A DNA stretch of 51,390 nt. Origin: Psychrobacter sp. PG1. GTDB taxonomy: Bacteria; Pseudomonadota; Gammaproteobacteria; Pseudomonadales; Moraxellaceae. The stretch is from positions 1-51,390 of the forward strand of contig NZ_JABUZG010000015.1 of assembly GCF_014897815.1 (NCBI RefSeq), in the 5' to 3' direction. Both the position numbers and the translations under genes were made by a program. Below the pieces are notes generated by a model. It was not told where the DNA came from. It made no database searches and saw only the letters and a program-made list of their open reading frames with translations. Shown here piece after piece: positions 45,206-51,390 of this stretch (the stretch's first letter is position 1; every line of letters begins with the position of its first letter).

Positions 45206-47995
45206 ATGTTATTGAAGAACGACGTATTGCGTGCGCGTGTTAGATTGTTAGGCGCATTTTTAGGTGAGGCCATTTCTCGCCAATCTGGGGAGGATACCCT
45301 ACGTACTATCGAAACATTGCGCAAGGGCTTTATTCGGGAGCGCCGTGAGCATAATCCAGCACACAAACAGCAGCTGATCGATCTTATTGCCTCATTAGAC
45401 AATCAAACCTTAAAAAACGTCATTCGGGCATTCTCTATTTACTTTTTCCTCGCCAATTTAACGGAAGAAAACTATCTGCGTGAGCAACGCCGTACTATGC
45501 GTGCCCAGTCCAATCAAAGCTGGGAAGGATCCTTTCGCCGCACCTTGTTAGAATGCCGTGAGCGGCAAATCGAACCTGCGCAAATCAAAGAGCTTATTGA
45601 TCACCTTAAATTTATTCCTGTTTTTACGGCTCATCCTACCGAAGCCCGTAGACGCACCACCATGAATATCTTGCAAACCCTCTATGAGCATACTGATGCC
45701 ATGAGCGACTATCCCGAAGGCAGCCTAGCCTTTATGCAAGCTAAGCAAAAGACGGCAGAAACCATTGACTTGCTGTGGTCATCAGACGAAGTTCGCAGCC
45801 GAAAACCTTTGGTTTATGATGAAATAAACAACGGCTTACACTATTTTGATGCCAGCTTATTCACTGCCATTCCCAAAGTATATCGTAATATAAAAGACGC
45901 TATCGTCGATATCTATCCTGAGTTAATCGACTACCCTTTACCCGCCTTTGTCAGTTTTGGCTCTTGGATTGGCGGCGATAGAGATGGCAATCCATTCGTC
46001 ACCCATGAAACCACTGAAATGGCGGTATTGATGCATGCCAATACCGTGCTACGCCATTACCAAGTGTTGATCAGAAAATTGCGTCGTGAGCTGATTCATA
46101 GCGATACTATCGTCGATATCGCGCCAGAGATTTATACCCGTATCAAAGACTACAGCACACTCGATCAAAAAGTCTTTTGCTACAATCCTGATGATTACAA
46201 TAATGAGCCGTACCGAAGACTGCTGTCCATTATTCTGGCTAAAATAAAAGCGACTAACCAGCATATCCAAAGCCAAGGCACAGATGAGGAGGCTGCAAAA
46301 GAGGCTTATTCAACACCGACTGCGTTGTTAGATGATTTACGCCTTATTCGCAAAAGCGTCAATACTCATGACAAAGCGCATGGCGAAGGCTTACTGCTTG
46401 ATACCATTCGCCTAGTCAAAACCTGTGGATTTCATTTGGCTGCGCTAGATATTCGCCAAGATTCAGGATATCACGGCGAAGTTATTGCAGATATTTTTGC
46501 TAGCGCCTCGAATCTGCCCGACTATCGCACCCTCAGCGAAACAGAGCGCCAAGAATGGCTAACGCGTTTGCTAGAAAAGCCAGGTGCACCGCTGATTTAT
46601 ACCGACAACTTAAGCGCGCAAACACACGAACAGCTTGCTCTGATGAATTCTGTCGCTAAACTGCGCAAACTGGTCGGCGACGATACTTTTGGTAGCTATG
46701 TAATTTCGATGACCAATAACGCCAGTCAGCTGTTAGAAGTGCTGCTACTGATGCGTTTTGCAGGCTTATCGGGTATTGATAAGAACGGGCATTTATTTTC
46801 TGCCCTACCAGTTGCGCCACTGTTTGAAACCATCGAAGATTTAAAAAATATCGATAAGATTATGCCAATGGTGTTGGACAATCCGCTATATCGGGAGTTA
46901 CTTGAGCACTCAGGAAACATTCAAGAGATTATGCTTGGCTACTCAGACTCCTCTAAAGATGGCGGCATTATTACCTCCGCTTGGCAGTTATATAGTGCCC
47001 AGCAAACCATCACCGATATCGCCAATCAATATGGTATCACCACCCGCCTGTTCCATGGTCGTGGTGGTTCCGTCAGTCGTGGTGGTGGCTCAACCCATCA
47101 AGCCATTGCCGCGCAGCCTGCTGGCACTTTACATGGACAGATCAAGTTCACTGAACAAGGCGAAGTACTTTACGCCAAGTATGCCAATCCAGATACCGCC
47201 GTGTTTGAATTAACCATGGGAATCACGGGGGCGCTAAAAGCCAGCTCGTCACGATTTGTTGAACAACCCAAACAGCTACATAGCTATGAAGCCTTGTTTG
47301 CTGATTTGGCAGATGCAGGCGAACAGCAATATCGAGAGCTGACGGATAATACAGAGGGCTTCTATCAGTTTTATTCTGAGGCCACACCAGTACAAGAGAT
47401 TTCATTGCTCAATATTGGCTCGCGTCCTGCTCACCGTAAAAAAGGACTGCCGAGCAAATCGACGATTCGGGCGATACCGTGGGTATTTGGCTGGTCATTG
47501 GCACGCTTTACCCTTCCCGCTTGGTATGGCGTGGGCAGTGCTTTAGATAGCGTCAAAAAAGACGAAGCGTTAATGAAGGAGATGAATAAAAACTGGCCAT
47601 TTTTCAATGTCTTTATCAGTAATATTGAAATGGCTTTTACAAAATCCGAGATGAATATCGCCCGTGCATACAGTCAACTGTGTAAAGACGAAAGCTTGCG
47701 TGAGCAAGTCATGCAGGCAGTGATTGATGAGCATGAACTGACGCACGCAGGTCTCAACTCCTTGCTAGAGCAGGCGTCTTTACTCTCAAACCAACAAGAA
47801 TTGGCTCATTCATTGGAATGGCGTAACGCCTATTTAGATCCCATCAACTACATCCAGATTGAGCTACTCAAGCGTATGCGCCAGCCTGATAACGCTAGTG
47901 ATGATAAATTGGAAAATAACGAGAGACTGGCTGTCGAAGATGCATTAATTCGTAGCATCAATGCTTTGGCAGCAGGGCTACGCAATACGGGTTAG
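45206..47995 (+). CDS. ppc: Phosphoenolpyruvate carboxylase
   Basis: Carboxylates phosphoenolpyruvate to oxaloacetate to refill the TCA cycle. The catalytic His is in VFTAHPTEARRRT, the second signature in LGYSDSSKDGG and FHGRGGSVSRGGG, and the C-terminus ends RNTG as required for activity and feedback control. It is 929 residues (E. coli 883). An AAGGAAGCCAATT leader precedes the ATG. It is followed by a hairpin shared with the convergent methyltransferase gene. Confidence 0.97.
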   Translation: MLLKNDVLRARVRLLGAFLGEAISRQSGEDTLRTIETLRKGFIRERREHNPAHKQQLIDLIASLDNQTLKNVIRAFSIYFFLANLTEENYLREQRRTMRAQSNQSWEGSFRRTLLECRERQIEPAQIKELIDHLKFIPVFTAHPTEARRRTTMNILQTLYEHTDAMSDYPEGSLAFMQAKQKTAETIDLLWSSDEVRSRKPLVYDEINNGLHYFDASLFTAIPKVYRNIKDAIVDIYPELIDYPLPAFVSFGSWIGGDRDGNPFVTHETTEMAVLMHANTVLRHYQVLIRKLRRELIHSDTIVDIAPEIYTRIKDYSTLDQKVFCYNPDDYNNEPYRRLLSIILAKIKATNQHIQSQGTDEEAAKEAYSTPTALLDDLRLIRKSVNTHDKAHGEGLLLDTIRLVKTCGFHLAALDIRQDSGYHGEVIADIFASASNLPDYRTLSETERQEWLTRLLEKPGAPLIYTDNLSAQTHEQLALMNSVAKLRKLVGDDTFGSYVISMTNNASQLLEVLLLMRFAGLSGIDKNGHLFSALPVAPLFETIEDLKNIDKIMPMVLDNPLYRELLEHSGNIQEIMLGYSDSSKDGGIITSAWQLYSAQQTITDIANQYGITTRLFHGRGGSVSRGGGSTHQAIAAQPAGTLHGQIKFTEQGEVLYAKYANPDTAVFELTMGITGALKASSSRFVEQPKQLHSYEALFADLADAGEQQYRELTDNTEGFYQFYSEATPVQEISLLNIGSRPAHRKKGLPSKSTIRAIPWVFGWSLARFTLPAWYGVGSALDSVKKDEALMKEMNKNWPFFNVFISNIEMAFTKSEMNIARAYSQLCKDESLREQVMQAVIDEHELTHAGLNSLLEQASLLSNQQELAHSLEWRNAYLDPINYIQIELLKRMRQPDNASDDKLENNERLAVEDALIRSINALAAGLRNTG

Positions 47996-48040
47996 TATTA
48001 ATATATTGATAGATACTTACTCAATCAAAATCGTATCAAA

Positions 48041-48082
48041 GCTGAGTTGATTCATGGTGTTATCACAGTGACTCAACTCAGC
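48041..48082. terminator. Hairpin terminator between ppc and the methyltransferase
   Basis: GCTGAGTTGA at 48041-48050 pairs perfectly with TCAACTCAGC at 48073-48082. A GTG/CAC mini-stem lies inside the 22-base loop and GTTTTACG follows. It serves ppc and possibly the opposite gene ending at 48091. Confidence 0.7.
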
Positions 48083-48090
48083 GTTTTACG

Positions 48091-48744
48091 TTAATAGAGT
48101 TTTTCGAATACTAATATTTGATTGTTAGATGGCATCTCATAACGCTTATTTAACGTTAAATGATGTGTATTTGCCAAATCTATAACGTCTTCTAAATGAC
48201 GGATGCCGCTGTTAGCATCGCGCTGGCGCAAGCTATGGTCAAACTGACGATTGCTTGCGCTGCTATAAATGCCATTTTCGTTAAATGGTCCATAAACGAT
48301 GAATTTACCATTTAAAGGTAGCATATCACCGACCAATTGGAATAATTTAGCCACTAAAGTCCACGACATAATATGCAAGGTATTGGCGGTAAATACTGCA
48401 TCATAAGACGCAGTGGCAACCTCATTGACTGGCACTGAATCACGCGATACATCAAAAGTAAGCGGTGCATATAAATTAGGGGCAGGATAAGCAGCATGCC
48501 AAGCATTGATAGTGGCGTGATTGACAAACACATCACTGGTCTGCCATGTTAAATAGGTCAATCTAGGGGCAAAATATACGCTATGCTGACCGGTTCCAGA
48601 ACCCACTTCTAATATATAAGTAGAATCTTGCAACTCTTGCTGTAAAACCTCTAAAATCGGCTGTTTATTATTTTCACACGCTTGAGAAAATGCTATTCCA
48701 GCAGGAGCAATCGATTGGCTATTATCTGAATCATCATTCAACAC
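48091..48744 (-). CDS. SAM-dependent methyltransferase, DUF938-like
   Basis: A 217-residue class I methyltransferase. Motif I, ILEVGSGTGQHSVYFA, is at about 44-59 and binds S-adenosylmethionine. The conserved AFSQACENNKQPIL start and YGPFNENGIYSSASNRQFD segment match the DUF938 family, whose substrate is unknown. The start is GTG at 48744, with AAGGAT 7 bases upstream. No metabolic context is given by the neighbours. Confidence 0.87.
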   Translation of the reverse strand: MLNDDSDNSQSIAPAGIAFSQACENNKQPILEVLQQELQDSTYILEVGSGTGQHSVYFAPRLTYLTWQTSDVFVNHATINAWHAAYPAPNLYAPLTFDVSRDSVPVNEVATASYDAVFTANTLHIMSWTLVAKLFQLVGDMLPLNGKFIVYGPFNENGIYSSASNRQFDHSLRQRDANSGIRHLEDVIDLANTHHLTLNKRYEMPSNNQILVFEKLY

Positions 48745-48818
48745 TGCTAATATCCTTATATGTCTTCATTACTGTAGCTTTGATATTAATAATGGCGACA
48801 AGCAAAGCGTCGAAAAAA

Positions 48819-49283
48819 CTAATAAATACCCGCTTCTACCCCAGCGGCTAGCGTCATCGCAAGCTCTTCGACTTGCTCAGTAAAGATTTCTTGCCAATCA
48901 CCTTGTAGTATCAGCGCCTCTTGAATCCATGACCAGCGCAACCCAGTAGTAATCGTCTTGATAGCAAGCTTAGTACCCGTACCATCATGTCCTGCACGAA
49001 TGTATAGTGCAAATGGCATGCCTTGCTTCTCTTCTAGCACAGGATAATAACAACGATCAAAGAAGTCTTTGGTCAGCCCTGCCATATAAGCCAAGTTCTC
49101 AGTCGTCCCTAATAATACTGCATCAGCTGCCAATACATTCTCGGGTTGGGTGTCCTGTGGGGACTTTAATATGATATTGATATCTAAGTCAGGATGATTG
49201 GCACCATCGTAAGCCGCTTGTGCCAATTTTTTGGTATTGGTAGACGGTGTATGCGCGACGATAAGTAAGGTTTTGGTAGCCAT
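48819..49283 (-). CDS. Flavodoxin-family / NAD(P)H-dependent reductase-like protein
   Basis: A flavodoxin-fold protein. LIVAHTPSTNTKKLAQA near the N-terminus is the FMN-phosphate loop, and AVLLGTTENLAYMAGLTKDF with LYIRAGHDGTGT provides the isoalloxazine-contacting loops. I use ATG 49283 (154 residues) with GGTGAT upstream; the GTG at 49292 would add three residues. It lies 37 bases after the OsmC-like gene start-proximal operon partner on the same strand, so the two are likely cotranscribed. The electron partner is unknown. Confidence 0.8.
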   Translation of the reverse strand: MATKTLLIVAHTPSTNTKKLAQAAYDGANHPDLDINIILKSPQDTQPENVLAADAVLLGTTENLAYMAGLTKDFFDRCYYPVLEEKQGMPFALYIRAGHDGTGTKLAIKTITTGLRWSWIQEALILQGDWQEIFTEQVEELAMTLAAGVEAGIY

Positions 49284-49319
49284 ATTAATCACCGTTATAG
49301 AGGTTAATAGTTCTTGGAA

Positions 49320-49730
49320 TCAATAACTATTAGAATGAATAGTCACTTTTTGAATAATATCAGGATGGATGCTTTTCGCAACCGGACAAGTCAGCGCGGT
49401 GTTATAGAATATCTTTTGCGTTTTCTCATCTAGCTGCTTATTAAAGGTGATAGCAACATGCACTTCACTGACTCGTCTTGGGTCAGCTGCCATCACTTTC
49501 GTAACTTCAGCTGTAGTACTTGCAATATCGATATCCATATCGCGAGCTTTAATCCCAATAATGGTCAGCATACAACTGGCTAAACTCGTCGCCAATAAAT
49601 CAGTTGGTGAAAATGCCTCGCCCTTACCGTGATTGTCCGTTGGCGCATCGGTGATAATCTTGTTATTTGATTGTAGGTGTATCGCTGTAGTACGTAGATC
49701 GCCTTGATAAGTTACTTTTGAGGTTGTCAT
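49320..49730 (-). CDS. OsmC/Ohr-family peroxidase-like protein
   Basis: A 136-residue OsmC-family protein expected to reduce organic peroxides or related electrophiles with paired thiols. Cys53 in SPTDLLATSLASCMLT and Cys115 in TALTCPVAKS occupy the two redox positions of the family. The assignment is to the OsmC/YhfA-like side rather than classical Ohr, because the N-terminal half lacks the Ohr pattern. It precedes the flavodoxin-like gene. Confidence 0.9.
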   Translation of the reverse strand: MTTSKVTYQGDLRTTAIHLQSNNKIITDAPTDNHGKGEAFSPTDLLATSLASCMLTIIGIKARDMDIDIASTTAEVTKVMAADPRRVSEVHVAITFNKQLDEKTQKIFYNTALTCPVAKSIHPDIIQKVTIHSNSY

Positions 49731-49852
49731 ATTTTGCCTTTTGTAGTTATCGCTATTAAATTACTATTTGAAAAATTTTTTCTTTCATCATGCAAAAATA
49801 TATCTTCTTTGTAGCATCGAGTTATGGTGGTTCATAATATTTCTCACTACTA

Positions 49853-51198
49853 TCATAAAGCGGATTTATGAAATGGTTTATGGAATAAAGAAGGCATTTG
49901 ATCCTGTTTTAAATAGAACTTAGGCATTTGATCTTTTTCAATCCAAGCATATCCATTTAAGCGATCTTTTAATGCACCATATTGTGAAGGCATTGACAAC
50001 TCATTCATAACCTTTCTCACGAATGAGCGATATCTCTTTCCAAGAAAATATTGTTTATATAAATAAGGAGGAATTGGAAGCTCTATTTTAGCGTCATCTC
50101 CAGAGACAGAAATACCAAGCATTTTCGTTGGAGGAGCTAATTTAATAAACCTAGGATCTACGCCTTTAGCCTTTAGCCTTTAGCCTTTAGAAGATTATCT
50201 CCAACACACTTGATTTCACTAACCATTTTAGAATGCTTCTGATATCGTCCCTGTTCCATATCTTTTTCTATTTCAGTAAGTCTCTCTCGTATTTCCTTCA
50301 CTTCCGAATTATTCCGATAATACGAAAGTGCTTCAAGGTATTCTTGTCCATCAGTACATTCTTTTACTAGCATAGGTATAAAATTAGGAAGATGGAGTTC
50401 GTCTGAGCTAGGAACTAAATCTAAGTCGTTATATGTTTGAAGCATGCTTTTCTTAAATCCTCTCATACCAACATTGAAAGATTTAGCAAAATCAGTAGAA
50501 TTATTTGACCCAGAATTCAAACGATCGAGGAAGTCATACGAAAAAAAGTCTCTTAGTGGATGAGACATGTAGGTTACATTTAGTTTTGCAGCATATACTT
50601 GATGCCATATATACTGAGTCCCTAACCACGCCATAACTGCGAGCATTCGCTTAACATGTGGCGATAATCTTCTCCAGTCGACATGTCTCCCGTCAATACC
50701 GTGAATTTTAAAATCTTCTCCTAACTTATAATCAGCTGGACTCGCTAAAAAAGCTTCAATTAAAGGGTTTTCCTTTTCAATACCCATAGTCCGAAAAACT
50801 AAATAAAACTCTGAACTTGAATGCTCCCAAATGAATTCACTAAAAGCATTAGCTTGTTCAAAATATTGTGAAAATAGACTTCTGTCAGATCCACTCTTAA
50901 ACGCTGTAGTCCATGCTTCAGAAAGAGACTTAGAGATAGTCAATAAATCATTGTCTTCTTCTTTTAAAACCGTTTTAAAAGAAAATACAGGATCAGATAA
51001 CATCTTCTTTCTAGCAGGTGTTAAAGATGCTTTATAAGTATCTGGAACAACTATACTATCACTTAATAAAAAAGCCTCACTAAAGCGTTCAAGAGCAACA
51101 TGTTCTATATCAAGTAAAGCTGGTTCTTTAGTTGGAGCTTTACCCAATGCACGTTGTACGCTTGAGATTGTTGCATTATCCAATAAAACAGAAGACAT
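49853..51198 (-). pseudogene. Unknown gene split by a 7-bp tandem repeat
   Basis: Two ORFs behave like halves of one gene. The first runs from ATG 51198 (AGGGA ribosome site 8 bases upstream) to a TAA at 50173 within the repeat, 341 residues, helical, with no family I recognise. The second reads open to 49853 (GVDPRFIKLAPP, then KMLGISVSGDD), 89 residues from its first Met at 50122. Four CTAAAGG copies separate them. With two copies the frame joins into 443 residues ending PFHKSAL; three or more always give TAA. The gene looks AT-richer than its neighbours and sits between an rRNA operon end and the OsmC gene, suggesting acquisition. Could be phase-variable rather than dead. Confidence 0.7.
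50165..50192 (-). repeat. Four-copy 7-bp tandem repeat inside the split gene
   Basis: On the minus strand CTAAAGG occurs four times without interruption, preceded by CTT and followed by CGTAGATCC. Seven is not a multiple of three, so copy-number change shifts the frame. Only the two-copy state reads through into the downstream ORF. Confidence 0.9.
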
Positions 51199-51270
51199 TA
51201 AAGTTATCCCTAGAAAAGTATGTAACTCTTTCTCTGTAATACTATCATTAAAACAAAAAAATAAATAAAG

Positions 51271-51304
51271 AAAACCCCCTTCTGCATAAGCAGAAGGGGG
51301 TTTT
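51271..51304 (-). terminator. rRNA operon terminator
   Basis: AAAACCCCCTTCTGC (51271-51285) and GCAGAAGGGGGTTTT (51290-51304) form a 15-bp GC-rich stem with a 4-base loop. On the minus strand it is followed by T-rich sequence. It lies just beyond the 5S rRNA 3' end. Confidence 0.93.
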
Positions 51305-51318
51305 ACTTTTAGAATAGA

Positions 51319-51390
51319 GAGCTGACGATGACCTACTCTCACATGGGCGAACCCACACTACCATTGGCGCAATGATGTTTCACTTCTGAG
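51319..51390 (-). rRNA. rrf: 5S ribosomal RNA, partial (3' portion)
   Basis: The reverse complement begins CTCAGAAGTGAAAC and includes CAATGGTAGTGTGGG and CATGTGAGAGTAGG, the conserved middle and 3' part of bacterial 5S rRNA. About 70 bases are inside the window and the 5' part is cut by the window end. The 3' end is approximate. An rRNA operon therefore reads into the window from the right. Confidence 0.93.

Noticed and set aside
51199..51342. N-terminal extension of the split unknown gene to 51342
   Set aside because: It would translate through the rRNA terminator and into the 5S 3' end; ATG 51198 has an AGGGA ribosome site.

Overview
The window looks like a chromosomal segment of a Psychrobacter-like gammaproteobacterium (Moraxellaceae). 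This rests on moderate-to-low GC, a complete nuoA-N operon with fused nuoCD, the dut-algC-argB order also known from pseudomonads, and the general character of the proteins; no 16S is present to prove it. Almost everything is chromosomal housekeeping. I see no prophage, insertion sequence, CRISPR array or integrase.

Layout. 1-4.9 kb: ybeY, an MscS channel, a TonB-type transducer, an unknown acidic protein and ferredoxin-NADP reductase. 5.0-21.5 kb: the 13-gene complex I operon on the minus strand (nuoA at the high-coordinate end, nuoN last, hairpin terminator at 4971-5007). 21.5-22.4 kb: about 0.9 kb of divergent intergenic DNA. 22.4-34.8 kb: plus-strand genes rep, mgtE, dut, algC, argB, a small membrane ORF, leuS, lptE and holA, with an ArsC/Spx-like gene facing them. 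34.8-35.3 kb: a broken immunity-like gene. 35.5-39.4 kb: macA-macB and tRNA-Lys(UUU). 39.4-49.7 kb: metallo-hydrolase, lipoprotein, large catalase katE, secreted dienelactone hydrolase, ppc, a DUF938-type methyltransferase, a flavodoxin-like protein and an OsmC-like protein. 49.8-51.2 kb: an unknown AT-rich gene split by a short repeat. 51.27-51.39 kb: terminator and 3' part of a 5S rRNA gene, so an rRNA operon continues beyond the window.

How it fits together. Complex I supplies respiration. KatE and the OsmC-like protein suggest peroxide defence. MacAB plus an outer-membrane channel encoded elsewhere would form a tripartite efflux pump. LptE serves LPS assembly, and AlgC probably supplies sugar phosphates for surface polysaccharide.

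The most interesting signals are small-scale. (1) A four-copy 7-bp repeat at about 50165-50192 separates two ORFs that become one 443-residue frame if exactly two copies are present: either a slippage switch or a recent frameshift. (2) An amber codon at codon 21 breaks an Imm63-like orphan immunity gene beside holA. (3) The long gaps inside the nuo operon carry a five-unit 20-bp tandem array, a 15-bp duplication of the nuoCD stop region, and inverted repeats. (4) Several Nuo subunits carry extra tails or insertions. No clearly new multi-gene system is visible.
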